A stretch of DNA of 64,000 bases. It comes from Paracoccus sp. DMF-8 (GTDB taxonomy: Bacteria; Pseudomonadota; Alphaproteobacteria; Rhodobacterales; Rhodobacteraceae). The DNA is taken from assembly GCF_029309835.1 (NCBI RefSeq), contig NZ_JARJHL010000003.1, positions 412,001 to 476,000 on the forward strand, given 5' to 3'. A program made the position numbers and the translations under genes. The notes beneath the pieces are model-generated. The model saw only the letters and a program-made list of their open reading frames with translations. It made no database searches and was not told the DNA's origin. This document shows, piece by piece, positions 17,584-26,571 of the stretch (positions are counted from its first letter, which is position 1; each line of letters opens with the position of its first letter).

Positions 17584-18216
17584 ATGACGATGATCTGGGA
17601 TACGCTGGCCAATATTCCCCTGCCGCAGCTTCTGGCCTTCACGGGTGGGGCGCTGGTTCTGAATGTCGCGCCGGGACAGGATGTGGTCTTTGCCAGCGCC
17701 TGCGGCATCCGGTCGGGCCCGCGGGCGGGTGCACTGGCCGGGGTCGGTGTCGGCCTTGGCGTGCTGTTTCACCTGATGCTGGCCACCATCGGCCTTGGCG
17801 CGATCATCGCCGCCCACCCTGAGGCGCTGAGCGTGATCAAATATGCCGGCGCCGCCTATCTGCTGTTTCTGGCCTGGAAAAGCTGGCATGCCACGGGCGC
17901 CGCGCCCGAGGTGCGCGGTGTTTCCGGGCCCTGGCGGATCATCCGCAGCGGCATGGTGTCGAACCTTCTGAACCCCAAGCCGGTGCTGTTCCTGCTGGCC
18001 TTTCTGCCGCAATTCACCCGGCCCGAATACGGCCCGATCTGGCAGCAGATCCTGGGGCTGGGGCTGATGTTCGTGATCAGCGGCATGATCGTAACCGCAT
18101 TATACGGCGTTGTTGCGGGTTATGCCGGGCAGGTGCTGGGCAAGCGCATGGGCTTTGTCAACAAGCTGGCGGCGGTGATGTTTGCGGCGCTGGCGGTCCG
18201 GCTGGTCGCCAGGTGA
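17584..18216 (+). CDS. LysE/RhtB family amino-acid exporter
   Basis: The 210-residue integral membrane protein has about six membrane segments and the family signature NVAPGQDVVFASACGIRSGPRAG near the N-terminus, plus NLLNPKPVLFLLAFLPQF in the middle. The family exports amino acids or derivatives such as homoserine lactone. It is separated from the GFA gene by 55 bases and overlaps rluA by four. Confidence 0.88.
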   Translation: MTMIWDTLANIPLPQLLAFTGGALVLNVAPGQDVVFASACGIRSGPRAGALAGVGVGLGVLFHLMLATIGLGAIIAAHPEALSVIKYAGAAYLLFLAWKSWHATGAAPEVRGVSGPWRIIRSGMVSNLLNPKPVLFLLAFLPQFTRPEYGPIWQQILGLGLMFVISGMIVTALYGVVAGYAGQVLGKRMGFVNKLAAVMFAALAVRLVAR

Positions 18217-18860
18217 GCTTTACCTATGCGCCTCCGCCCGACGCGCCGCGCATCATCCATCACGACCATGAAATTCTGGTGGTGGACAAGCAGGCCGGGC
18301 TGCTGTCGGTCCCCGGCAAGGGCGAGGATCGCGCCGATTGCCTGATCGGGCGGCTGCGCGCGATCTTTCCTCAGGTGCTGCTGGTCCATCGGCTGGATCT
18401 GGACACCTCGGGCGTGATGATCTTTGCGCTGACGCCCCATGCGCAGCGCCATCTGGGGCTGCAATTCGAAAAGCGCCAGACGAAAAAGACCTATGTCGCG
18501 CGGCTGCATGGTCGGTTGCAGCCGGCGACCGGCACCGTCGATCTGCCGCTGATCGTCGATTGGCCGAACCGACCCGTGCAGATGGTCGATCACGAAAACG
18601 GACGGCCCGCACAGACCGATTGGCGCGTGGTCAAGGCCAGCGACACCGAAACCCGCGTCCGCCTGATGCCCCTGACCGGGCGCAGCCATCAGTTGCGCGT
18701 GCATATGCTGTCGCTTGGCCACCCGATCCTTGGCGATCCGCTATATGCGACGGGTGCGGCGCGGGATCATCCGCGGCTGATGCTGCATGCCGAAAGCCTG
18801 CGCATCCGCCACCCGGACGGCGGCGTGGCGCAGAGCTTTTCGTCGTCGGTTCCGTTCTAG
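18213..18860 (+). CDS. rluA: RluA-family pseudouridine synthase
   Basis: The 215-residue enzyme isomerises uridine in 23S rRNA and/or tRNA. The catalytic Asp62 is in [10 protein letters not shown], with downstream motifs KTYVARLHG and [11 protein letters not shown]. The short form without an S4 domain fits RluA rather than RluC or RluD. The GTG start overlaps the stop of the LysE gene. The 3' end overlaps the convergent truB by four bases. Confidence 0.85.
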   Translation: MSFTYAPPPDAPRIIHHDHEILVVDKQAGLLSVPGKGEDRADCLIGRLRAIFPQVLLVHRLDLDTSGVMIFALTPHAQRHLGLQFEKRQTKKTYVARLHGRLQPATGTVDLPLIVDWPNRPVQMVDHENGRPAQTDWRVVKASDTETRVRLMPLTGRSHQLRVHMLSLGHPILGDPLYATGAARDHPRLMLHAESLRIRHPDGGVAQSFSSSVPF

Positions 18861-19750
18861 ATGTTGAAGACGCGGGTCGGCTGGACCTCTCCGCCCATGT
18901 AATTGCCGATGCACAGCGGGCGGCCCTGACGGCTGACCCAGACCTCGGTCCCGAAATCGGCATGGCCCGTCACCTGACCGGGGTTGCCGTTCAGGATGCG
19001 GATTTCCCCGATTTCCGTCGCCTGCATTTCCGGCAGATCGACCAGCGCCGATTGCAGGGGCAACAGCGCGGCTTCCAGTTCCGTCTGATTGGCGCGGTCG
19101 ATGCGGTCGAATGCGATCCCGTTTGCCGCGTCGAACGGCCCCGACCAGATCCGGCGCAGGGTCTGGACATGGCCCAGACAGCCCATCGCGCGCCCCAGAT
19201 CGCGGGCGATGGCGCGGACATAGCCGCCCTTGCCGCAGACCATGCGCAGATCCGCCTGACCGTCGCGAACCGCCAGCAATTCCAGCGATTCGACCCACAG
19301 GGGGCGGGCGGCCAGTTCGACCACCTCGCCCTCGCGCGCCAGATCATAGGCGCGGGCGCCATCGACCTTGACGGCGGAAACGGCGGGCGGGACCTGCATG
19401 ATATCGCCGGTGAAGGCAGGCAGGGCGGCGCGGATCGCGGCCTCGTCCGGTCGTGCATCGCTGGTTTTCAACACCGCGCCGGATGCGTCGTCGGTCGCGG
19501 TTTCGGCCCCCCAGGTCGCGGTGAAATCATAGCATTTCAGCGCCTCGGTCAGATAGGGCACGGTCTTGGTCGCCTCGCCCAAAGCCACGGCCAGAACGCC
19601 GGTGGCATCGGGGTCCAGCGTGCCCGCATGGCCTGCCTTTTTCGCCTCGAACGCCCAACGGACCTTGCCGACGACATCGGTCGATCCGACCCCGGCGGGC
19701 TTGTCCACGATCAGCCAGCCCGAGATATCGCGTCCTTTTTTGCGTGCCAT
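18857..19750 (-). CDS. truB: tRNA pseudouridine(55) synthase
   Basis: The 297-residue enzyme makes pseudouridine 55 in the T-loop of tRNAs. The catalytic Asp46 lies in [12 protein letters not shown], and there are typical blocks [32 protein letters not shown], and [15 protein letters not shown]. It is downstream of rbfA and a DUF2233 gene on the same strand; truB near rbfA is common in bacteria. Confidence 0.95.
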   Translation of the reverse strand: MARKKGRDISGWLIVDKPAGVGSTDVVGKVRWAFEAKKAGHAGTLDPDATGVLAVALGEATKTVPYLTEALKCYDFTATWGAETATDDASGAVLKTSDARPDEAAIRAALPAFTGDIMQVPPAVSAVKVDGARAYDLAREGEVVELAARPLWVESLELLAVRDGQADLRMVCGKGGYVRAIARDLGRAMGCLGHVQTLRRIWSGPFDAANGIAFDRIDRANQTELEAALLPLQSALVDLPEMQATEIGEIRILNGNPGQVTGHADFGTEVWVSRQGRPLCIGNYMGGEVQPTRVFNI

Positions 19751-20508
19751 CAGTCCTGTCCCACCAATCCGATGATCGGCCCCATGCGCCGCCCGAAATC
19801 GGCCCGGCCCAGTTCGGGCGCGTAAAGCCGGCTGATCGAGCCGTCGAAATACAAGGCGTTCCTGACGCCCAGCTCATCGCGGAAAAACCGCCCGAATTCG
19901 TGAAAGGTCACGGCGCGGTTCGACATCACGAAAATCGCCGTCTGCCCGTCCGGCGATGTGCCGACGCCGTTCCTGATATAGCGGCTGTCGCTGTCGACCA
20001 GAAAACGCGGGTGCAATTCGCCGTCGATGACCAGCATCGGCCCCGATTGCGAGGCGATGCGGCAGGCCGGGCGCTGGCTGGCAAAGGCGCGGCTTTCGAT
20101 CACCTGAAAGGGACGCGCCCCGCCCGCGCAAAAGACGCCATTCGGCAGCATCCCGAAATTGCCACGGCTGGCCGGGGTGACGATGGGCGTGACTTCGGCC
20201 CCGTCCTGGATCAGCAATCCGACCGGGCTGTAATCGGAATGAAACATCCCGGCATTCATGGCAAACGCCAGCCCTTCGCCCGGCGCCAGCGTGCCGCGAA
20301 TGCTGGTGAAATCGCCCAGAACCTTGCCATCCGGCCCGTTCAGCCACAGCCGCAGGTTGCTTTCCTGCGCGGCGGGGACGGTGCAGACGGCATAGCCCTT
20401 GCCTTCGAAATCGCGGGTTTCGCAGGTGCCTTCGGCCATGACCGGCAGGGTCAGGGCGAACACCATCCCAAGGGCCAGCCCAAGGCGGCGCTTGACGTCA
20501 GAGATCAT
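19750..20508 (-). CDS. Secreted phosphodiester glycosidase domain protein (DUF2233/NAGPA)
   Basis: The 252-residue protein has an N-terminal signal peptide (hydrophobic stretch [17 protein letters not shown]), followed by the DUF2233 pattern: [51 protein letters not shown], and [12 protein letters not shown]. Related domains cleave GlcNAc-phosphodiesters. The start at 20508 overlaps the rbfA stop by 11 bases; a start eight codons upstream exists. It shares one base with truB. Confidence 0.8.
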   Translation of the reverse strand: MISDVKRRLGLALGMVFALTLPVMAEGTCETRDFEGKGYAVCTVPAAQESNLRLWLNGPDGKVLGDFTSIRGTLAPGEGLAFAMNAGMFHSDYSPVGLLIQDGAEVTPIVTPASRGNFGMLPNGVFCAGGARPFQVIESRAFASQRPACRIASQSGPMLVIDGELHPRFLVDSDSRYIRNGVGTSPDGQTAIFVMSNRAVTFHEFGRFFRDELGVRNALYFDGSISRLYAPELGRADFGRRMGPIIGLVGQD

Positions 20509-20929
20509 CTTTTCGGTCGTCTTCCTGATCATCGTCCAGCGCAATATCGCGGCGCACGCGTTCATCGGCGAACATGCGGCGGGTGTCGTCCATGCGGTCA
20601 AAGGTTTCGTCCAGAACGAACCGCAGTTGCGGCGCGTATTTCAGCGACATCGCCTTGGCGACATGGTGGCGCAATTCGGCCTGATTGCGGCGCAGCGCGG
20701 CCAGCGCGTCATTCGCGTCATGCCCGCCAAGCGGCATGACATAGGCCGTCGCGACTTTCAGGTCCGGCGAGGCCTTGACCTCGCCCACGGTGATCGAGTG
20801 GCGGTTGAGGTCGGGGTCATGCACCTCGGCGCGCATCAGGACGTCGGACAGGGTGCGGCGGATCAATTCGCCCACGCGAAGCTGCCGCTGCGAGGGTCCG
20901 GACCCGGTATGAAAACGGTTCTGTGCCAT
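20498..20929 (-). CDS. rbfA: Ribosome-binding factor A
   Basis: The 143-residue protein has the single KH-like domain of RbfA ([54 protein letters not shown]) followed by an acidic C-terminal tail. It helps mature the 16S rRNA 5' end on 30S particles. It heads a cluster with the DUF2233 gene and truB and is divergent from dapB across 69 bases. Confidence 0.94.
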   Translation of the reverse strand: MAQNRFHTGSGPSQRQLRVGELIRRTLSDVLMRAEVHDPDLNRHSITVGEVKASPDLKVATAYVMPLGGHDANDALAALRRNQAELRHHVAKAMSLKYAPQLRFVLDETFDRMDDTRRMFADERVRRDIALDDDQEDDRKDDL

Positions 20930-20998
20930 GGGCTACCATCTAGGGGGTCGCGGGCCGTGCCGCAACGGGATAGACAAGCCCTAAAGCAGGAGTGTCGC

Positions 20999-21805
20999 AT
21001 GGAAAAGCCGGGAATCGTCATCACGGGTGCATCGGGCCGGATGGGCCAGATGCTGGTCAGGCTGGTCGGCGCATCGGATCAGATGCGGCTGGTGGGCGCG
21101 GTCGAACGCGCGGGCAGCGACTGGATCGGCCGCGATGTCGGGACCGCGATGGGTGGTGCGCCGCTTGGCGTCACCGTGACGGATGACGCGGTGGCAGCGA
21201 TTGCCAAGGCGCAGGCGGTGATCGATTTCACGACGCCCGCCGCGACGGTGGCATTCGCCGAACTGACCGCGCAGGCCCGCGCGGTCCATGTCATCGGCAC
21301 GACCGGGTTCAAGCCTGCGGATCTGGCCGGGCTGAAAGCCGCCGCCCGCCATGCCCTGATCATCCGCGCCGGGAACATGAGCCTTGGGGTCAACCTGCTG
21401 ACCGCGCTGGCCCGGCGTGTCGCCGCCGCGCTGGATGAGGATTGGGATATCGAGATCGTCGAATCCCATCACCGCCACAAGGTCGATGCGCCCTCCGGCA
21501 CCGCGCTGATGCTGGCCGAGGCCGCCGCCGAAGGGCGCGGCGCGCCGCTGGACGAATTGCGCACCCCCGCCCGCGAAGGCATCACCGGCGCCCGCGCGCG
21601 CGGCACCATCGGTTTTTCGGCGCTGCGCGGCGGCGATGTCGTCGGCGAACATGACCTGATGTTTCTGGCCGATGGCGAGCGCGTCATCCTGCGCCATGTC
21701 GCGACCGATCGCGCGATCTTTGCCCGTGGCGCGCTGAAGGCCGCGCTGTGGGGGCAGGACAAGGGGCCGGGCGAATATGACATGCTGGACGTGCTGGGGC
21801 TGTAA
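20999..21805 (+). CDS. dapB: 4-hydroxy-tetrahydrodipicolinate reductase
   Basis: The 268-residue enzyme of lysine and meso-diaminopimelate synthesis has the nucleotide-binding [11 protein letters not shown] at the N-terminus, the FTTPA and GTTGF segments, and the catalytic signature [15 protein letters not shown]. The start is supported by CAGGAG eight bases upstream. Asd, the preceding pathway enzyme, lies 28 kb away. Confidence 0.96.
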   Translation: MEKPGIVITGASGRMGQMLVRLVGASDQMRLVGAVERAGSDWIGRDVGTAMGGAPLGVTVTDDAVAAIAKAQAVIDFTTPAATVAFAELTAQARAVHVIGTTGFKPADLAGLKAAARHALIIRAGNMSLGVNLLTALARRVAAALDEDWDIEIVESHHRHKVDAPSGTALMLAEAAAEGRGAPLDELRTPAREGITGARARGTIGFSALRGGDVVGEHDLMFLADGERVILRHVATDRAIFARGALKAALWGQDKGPGEYDMLDVLGL

Positions 21806-21877
21806 TGTTCCGCGCCTGCGCATCGAACCATTTCGCCTCGCGTGTGTTTTCCCTGATATTCGCCAAGGGGATCGCGC

Positions 21878-22390
21878 ATGGAACAGCTTGACGCCATCTG
21901 GTCAGAGATTGTCCGGTCACTGACCGCGACCCCGCCGCTGGTCGCGACGGCCCGGTTGCTGATCGCCGCCTGCCTTGGTGGGCTGATCGGGTTCGAGCGC
22001 GAAATCAACGCCCGTTCCGCCGGGTTGCGCACCCATATCCTGATCGCGATGGGGGCCTGCCTGTTTGCCCTTGTCAGCTTTGAAATCATCGAGATTTCGC
22101 AATCCGATCCCCAGATCCAGCGCGTAGACCCCCTGCGCCTGATCGAGGCGGTAACCTCGGGCGTGGCCTTTCTGGCCGCAGGGTCGATCATCGTGTCGGG
22201 GGGCAAGGTGCGGGGGCTGACGACCGGGGCGGGCATGTGGATCGCGGGGGCCATCGGGCTGGCTTGCGGAATCGGGCAGATCGGCCTGGCGATCATCGCG
22301 ACCGGGATGCTGGTCCCGATCCTGTGGCTGCTGCGCGGCATGAAACCCGCAGCCGCCGACCGGAACGAACAGGATTCGGATCACGATTGA
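21878..22390 (+). CDS. MgtC/SapB family membrane protein
   Basis: The 170-residue protein has about five membrane segments and the family block LLIAACLGGLIGFEREINARSAGLRTH followed by GLTTGAGMWIAGAIGLACG. The family includes MgtC, which modulates the F-type ATPase and magnesium adaptation in Salmonella, but most members are of unknown role. It lacks the C-terminal cytosolic domain of true MgtC. An AAGGGGATCG stretch precedes the start. Confidence 0.84.
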   Translation: MEQLDAIWSEIVRSLTATPPLVATARLLIAACLGGLIGFEREINARSAGLRTHILIAMGACLFALVSFEIIEISQSDPQIQRVDPLRLIEAVTSGVAFLAAGSIIVSGGKVRGLTTGAGMWIAGAIGLACGIGQIGLAIIATGMLVPILWLLRGMKPAAADRNEQDSDHD

Positions 22391-22486
22391 GGGCCGGCGC
22401 TTCACAGACTCGTGTCCTGGGTTGTCGTGCTATTCCTGATATGTCCGCGCGAGGCTAGGACCATGGAAAACCTGAGAGGTCATCAC

Positions 22487-23035
22487 ATGCAGCTTGGCGA
22501 TACGCCCGAACGCTACGGAACGATTTCACGTCTCTTGCACTGGTCCATGGCCGCCCTGATCCTGTGGCAGCTGACCGGCATGGTGCTGAAGGTCACGCTT
22601 GGCCGCGATCACCAGATCACCAGCACCTTCTTCATGCCCTATCACAGCGCCATCGGGACGGTGCTGTTCTGTCTGATCGTGTTGCGCGTGGTCTGGCTGA
22701 TCCTGAACCGCGCCAACCGCCCCGGCCATCCTGCGGGCATGATGGGTCTTGCGGCGCGGCTTGGCCATTTCGGGCTTTATGCGCTGATGTTCATCGTGCC
22801 CTTTGCCGCGCTGCTGCGGGCCTGGGGTGGCGAAAGGGCCTTTGCGCTCTTTGGCTTTGAAATCTTTCCTGCCCGCACCCCCGAGGATGTGGTGGCCCCC
22901 GCCGTCGCCATCGGCAATGCCCTGCACGGAGAGCTGGCCTGGGTCATGGGGGCGCTGATTCTGGGCCATGTCGCCATGTCGCTGTTCCACCAGTTCGTCC
23001 TGCGTGACCGGCTGTTCAAACGCATCGCGCATTAA
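22487..23035 (+). CDS. Cytochrome b561 family protein
   Basis: The 182-residue membrane protein has four predicted membrane segments with histidines positioned as in bacterial b561 (LLHW in helix 1, YHSAIG in helix 2, LHGELAW in the loop before helix 4, LGHVAMSLFHQF in helix 4). The family carries electrons from ubiquinol in the inner membrane. The start at 22487 follows GAGAGG at good spacing; an ATG at 22463 with AGGA upstream is the alternative. Confidence 0.82.
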   Translation: MQLGDTPERYGTISRLLHWSMAALILWQLTGMVLKVTLGRDHQITSTFFMPYHSAIGTVLFCLIVLRVVWLILNRANRPGHPAGMMGLAARLGHFGLYALMFIVPFAALLRAWGGERAFALFGFEIFPARTPEDVVAPAVAIGNALHGELAWVMGALILGHVAMSLFHQFVLRDRLFKRIAH

Positions 23036-23053
23036 ACCATCCCGCCCGGACGT

Positions 23054-23083
23054 AAAAAAGGCAGCCCAAGGGCTGCCTTTTTC
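23054..23083. terminator. Bidirectional terminator between cytochrome b561 and small Cys protein genes
   Basis: GGCAGCCC at 23060-23067 pairs with GGGCTGCC at 23070-23077. An A run lies before it and a T run after it, so it can end transcription from both convergent genes. Confidence 0.85.
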
Positions 23084-23107
23084 GTCAAATCTGCCTGCGT
23101 GGCTGGC

Positions 23108-23305
23108 TTATTCGGCTGCGAAGACGGTGGCGAATTTACCGCACCAGTCATCGTTGCTGACCACCGGCCAGTAGCCGCGGCTGTCCGCGTCTTTCTGGGT
23201 GACCGGGGGATTTGCGCGGCAAAGACCTGCGTTGGCGAGTTCGGCGTTCGAATTGGCTGCGTGGTCTTCGTAGAAGGCGCAAGAGTTGCAAGCGGCGTGG
23301 GCCAT
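23108..23305 (-). CDS. Small four-cysteine (putative metal-binding) protein
   Basis: The 65-residue protein has cysteines at positions 7, 10, 29 and 55, in [13 protein letters not shown] and DWCGKF. This C-x2-C...C...WCG-x-F pattern recurs in small bacterial proteins that probably bind zinc or an Fe-S cluster. That comparison is from memory of the pattern, and no function is known to me. AAAGGAAC precedes the ATG. It is a single-gene unit with the bidirectional terminator downstream. Confidence 0.7.
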   Translation of the reverse strand: MAHAACNSCAFYEDHAANSNAELANAGLCRANPPVTQKDADSRGYWPVVSNDDWCGKFATVFAAE

Positions 23306-23720
23306 GACATGTTCCTTTTCTCAATTGATCGCTGGCTGGCATGTGATGCTGGCTGGCTGTCTTGAGGTGAAACTAGGCACGCCCGCCGCAAAGGTCAAGA
23401 AAAAATCGTTATGAATCAAATAGTTCACAGGTTTAGTCGGGTGTTGGTGCCCTAGTGTTTTTCTACGGAAAGCAAAAATTGCTGCAAAATGCGAGGCTTG
23501 GCCAATCGCCGCTTTCCTGCCCCTGAAACCCAAGAAAAACGCTTGTTTCGTCAAACCGGCCCGGACCGGAGAAACAAGAAAATCAGTCAGATTTCGCGCC
23601 ACGGCCCGCGCCATCGAAAACCGGCGAATCACCTGCCCCTGATTCGCCGACATGCCAAAAAGAAGACCCCCGAAGGAGCCTGCGGGGCAGCAAGGGACGT
23701 CGCGCCCCAGTGCTGGATGT
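23306..23720. other. 415-base intergenic region upstream of small Cys protein gene
   Basis: This region holds the promoter side of the small Cys gene (AT-rich stretch about 23398-23430) and, at 23656-23687, a terminator for puuD. The open frames crossing it on both strands lack ribosome-binding sites and family features, so I do not call them. A small RNA cannot be excluded. Confidence 0.4.
23656..23687 (-). terminator. Terminator after puuD
   Basis: On the minus strand, CCCCG at one arm (plus-strand 23683-23687) pairs with CGGGG at the other (23667-23671). A T-rich tail follows (plus-strand AAAAAGAAGA at 23656-23666). It lies 34 bases after the puuD stop. Confidence 0.55.
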
Positions 23721-24968
23721 TCAGTTGAAGGCGAAGGTCCTGGGCGTCGCGCGATACCAGTCGATGATCGCCTGACGTTCCTGCGGCTCCATGAAGGACA
23801 CGTTGGCCGGGGGCATCGCATCCGTGACCCCGGCCTGAATGTAGATCTCGCGCGCGGCGCGGGTGATGTCGTCGGGGGTTTCCAGCAGGACGCCCTTGGG
23901 CGCGTAATGGATGCCTTCATAGGACGGCTCGCGGGCGTGGCACATCGAACAGCGGCCCATCACGGCGCTATAGGCGTCGTCCCAGCCCGGTGTTTCGATC
24001 ATCGCGGTCTGGGTCGGGGTGAGGGGCCGGGCTTCGGCCTCCTCCAGCGTCTGGCGGCCCATCGGGGCGGTCGACAGCCACATGATGATGACGAACAGCA
24101 TCGCGGTCACGGCCCAGCACCACCACGGCTCTTTCTTGCGGGCGTGCATGGTGTTGAAGAAATGCCGGATGGTGACGCCCATCAGGAACACCAGCGATGC
24201 GATGATCCAGTTGTATTCCGTGGCAAAGGCCAACGGATAGTGGTTCGACAGCATCAGGAAGATGACGGGCAGCGTCAGGTAGTTGTTATGCGTCGAACGC
24301 AGCTTGGCGATCTTGCCATATTTCGGATCGGCGGGGCGGCCCGCCTTCAGGTCGGCGACGACGATGCGCTGGTTCGGCATGATGATCAGGAACACATTGG
24401 CGGTCATGATCGTCGCCGTAAAGGCGCCCAGATGCAGCAGGACGGCGCGGCCGGTAAAGACCTGATTATAGGCCCAGCCCATGACGACCAGCAGCACGAA
24501 CAGCAGCAGCATCAGCACCGTCGGGCGTTCGCCAAGCGGCGATTTGCACAGCCGGTCATAGACCAGCCAGCCGATCGACAGCGAGGCGGCGGAAATCAGG
24601 ATGGCCTGCCAGGGCGCCAGCTCCATCTTGGCGGGGTCGATCAGGAACAGTTCCGATCCGGCCCAATAGGTCACCATCAGCAGCGCCGCCCCCGAAAGCC
24701 AGGTCATATAGCTTTCCCATTTGAACCAGGTCAGATGCTCGGGCATCCGGGCGGGTGCGACCAGATATTTCTGGATGTGGTAGAAACCGCCCCCGTGGAC
24801 CTGCCATTCTTCGCCATGCGCGCCTTCGGGCAGACCGGGGGCCTTTTGCAGGCCAAGGTCCAGCGCGATGAAGTAGAAAGACGACCCGATCCAGGCGATG
24901 GCGGTCACGACATGGGTCCAGCGGATGGCAAAGGCCAGCCAGTCCCAGATTATGGCAAAGTCACTCAT
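23721..24968 (-). CDS. puuD: Urate hydroxylase PuuD (membrane-bound, C-terminal cytochrome c)
   Basis: The 415-residue protein has an N-terminal domain of about eight membrane segments with the PuuD pattern (WTHVVTAIAWIGSSFYFIALD, STHNNYLTLPVIFLMLSNHYP) and a C-terminal c-type cytochrome domain. The heme motif CSMCH is at residues 340-344, and Met ligand candidates are near AMPPANVSFM. It oxidises urate to 5-hydroxyisourate, feeding electrons to the respiratory chain. The upstream permease gene on the same strand suggests a purine-use role, though a terminator lies between them. Confidence 0.9.
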   Translation of the reverse strand: MSDFAIIWDWLAFAIRWTHVVTAIAWIGSSFYFIALDLGLQKAPGLPEGAHGEEWQVHGGGFYHIQKYLVAPARMPEHLTWFKWESYMTWLSGAALLMVTYWAGSELFLIDPAKMELAPWQAILISAASLSIGWLVYDRLCKSPLGERPTVLMLLLFVLLVVMGWAYNQVFTGRAVLLHLGAFTATIMTANVFLIIMPNQRIVVADLKAGRPADPKYGKIAKLRSTHNNYLTLPVIFLMLSNHYPLAFATEYNWIIASLVFLMGVTIRHFFNTMHARKKEPWWCWAVTAMLFVIIMWLSTAPMGRQTLEEAEARPLTPTQTAMIETPGWDDAYSAVMGRCSMCHAREPSYEGIHYAPKGVLLETPDDITRAAREIYIQAGVTDAMPPANVSFMEPQERQAIIDWYRATPRTFAFN

Positions 24969-25075
24969 GGCTTAATCTCCGGCTATGGCTGCGAAGCTAG
25001 ATCAGGTTCGGGGCGGCGACTATGTATTCAGGAAACCGTGCTGTCTTAAGAAATCGTTGAAAATCCTTCTTTGCG

Positions 25076-25110
25076 AAAAAAGGGGGCAAGGTCGCCCCTG
25101 CCCCCTTTTT
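25076..25110. terminator. Terminator between NCS2 permease and puuD genes
   Basis: GGGGGCA at 25082-25088 pairs with TGCCCCC at 25099-25105, flanked by an A run on one side and a T run on the other. On the minus strand it lies just after the permease stop. Confidence 0.85.
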
Positions 25111-25136
25111 CGTTGTCACAAGACCGGATCCCGGTC

Positions 25137-26438
25137 CTATTCGCCGCCAAAGAAGGCAAAGCGGATCACGAACAGGCCCGCGATCACCCAGGTCGCGGGA
25201 TGCACGTCGCGCACCCGGCCCGTCGCCAGCTTGATCACCGCATAGCTGATGAAGCCGAAGGCCAGACCATTCGCGATGGAATAGGTGAAGGGCATCATCA
25301 CGGCCGTCAGCATGGCCGGGGTCGATTCGGTGATGTCCTGCCAGTCGATGTCCGAAAACTCGCGCATCATCAGGCCCGCGACGAACAGCAGCGCGGGCGC
25401 CGTGGCATGGGCCGGAACCGAACCGGCCAGCGGCGAAAAGAAGGTGGCCAGCAGGAACAGGCAGGCGACGACGACCGCCGTCAGGCCCGTCCGGCCGCCC
25501 GCCGCCACGCCCGAGGCGCTTTCGACATAGGCCGTGGTCGAACTGGTGCCGATCATCGAACCCGCGACGATGGCGGTCGAATCGGCCAGCAGCGCCTTGC
25601 CCAGACCGGGGTTCTTGTGAACCGGACCGTCCTTGAGCAGACCGGCGCGCTTGGCGACGCCGACCAGCGTGCCGGTGGCGTCAAAGACCTCGACCAGCAC
25701 CAGCACCAGAATGACGTGGAAGATGCCCGCCGTCAGCGCGCCCATGATATCCAGTTGCAGGAATGTCGGCGCGATGGACGGCGGCGTCGACATGATGCCG
25801 CCGAACTGGCTGATGCCAAGGGCGATGGAAATCGCGGTGATGACCAGAATCCCGATCAGGATCGCGCCGCGCACCTTCAGCGCATCCAGCGCCGCGATCA
25901 TGAACAGGCCCAGCAGCGTCAGCAGCGCAGGCGCCGCCGTCATATCGCCCAGACCCACCAGCGTTGCCGGATTGTCGACGACCAGCCCCGCGTTTTTCAG
26001 CGCGATCAGCCCTAGGAACATCCCGATACCGGCGGCAATCGCGCTGCGCATCGAATGCGGAATGCCCGCGACCAGCCATGTCCGGATCCCCGACACGGTC
26101 AGCAGCAGAAAGATGACACCGGAAATAAAGACCGCGCCCAACGCCTGTTGCCAGGTGAATCCCATGGCGCCGACGACGGTAAAGGCAAAAAAGGCGTTCA
26201 GCCCCATGCCCGGCGCCATGCCGATCGGCCAGTTGGCCAAGAGGCCCATGACCAGCGACCCCAGTGCCGCCGCCAGACAGGTCGCGACAAAGACCGCATT
26301 CCTGTCCATTCCCGTCGTCGACAGGATGTCGGGGTTCACGAAAATGATATAGGCCATCGTCAGGAAGGTGGTGATCCCGGCGATCACCTCGGTCCTGACG
26401 GTCGTGCCGTTCTGTTGGAGTTTGAAGAAGTTTTCCAT
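25137..26438 (-). CDS. NCS2 family purine permease (AzgA-like)
   Basis: The 433-residue transporter has 12-14 membrane segments and the AzgA/COG2252 signature blocks: N-terminal TEVIAGITTFLTMAYIIFVNP, GMAPGMGLNAFFAF, and GTSSTTAYVESASGVAAGGRTGLTAV. The family takes up hypoxanthine, guanine, adenine or xanthine with protons. AGGAGCAGGG precedes the chosen ATG. Its neighbour puuD supports a purine substrate. Confidence 0.88.
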   Translation of the reverse strand: MENFFKLQQNGTTVRTEVIAGITTFLTMAYIIFVNPDILSTTGMDRNAVFVATCLAAALGSLVMGLLANWPIGMAPGMGLNAFFAFTVVGAMGFTWQQALGAVFISGVIFLLLTVSGIRTWLVAGIPHSMRSAIAAGIGMFLGLIALKNAGLVVDNPATLVGLGDMTAAPALLTLLGLFMIAALDALKVRGAILIGILVITAISIALGISQFGGIMSTPPSIAPTFLQLDIMGALTAGIFHVILVLVLVEVFDATGTLVGVAKRAGLLKDGPVHKNPGLGKALLADSTAIVAGSMIGTSSTTAYVESASGVAAGGRTGLTAVVVACLFLLATFFSPLAGSVPAHATAPALLFVAGLMMREFSDIDWQDITESTPAMLTAVMMPFTYSIANGLAFGFISYAVIKLATGRVRDVHPATWVIAGLFVIRFAFFGGE

Positions 26439-26571
26439 CCCTGCTCCTGCTTGCGCATTTTGATAATGCTGCGATGTTGCCATGAATCTTGCCACGACGG
26501 GTTAATCCATACAACGATCCTTCGGGACAGGGTTTTGCGTTTCTGTATAAACAGTTTCATAAATATCATCG

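Noticed and set aside
23321..23920. Open frames on both strands in the gap before puuD
   Set aside because: They overlap the puuD C-terminus or a terminator hairpin and have no ribosome-binding site or recognisable domain.
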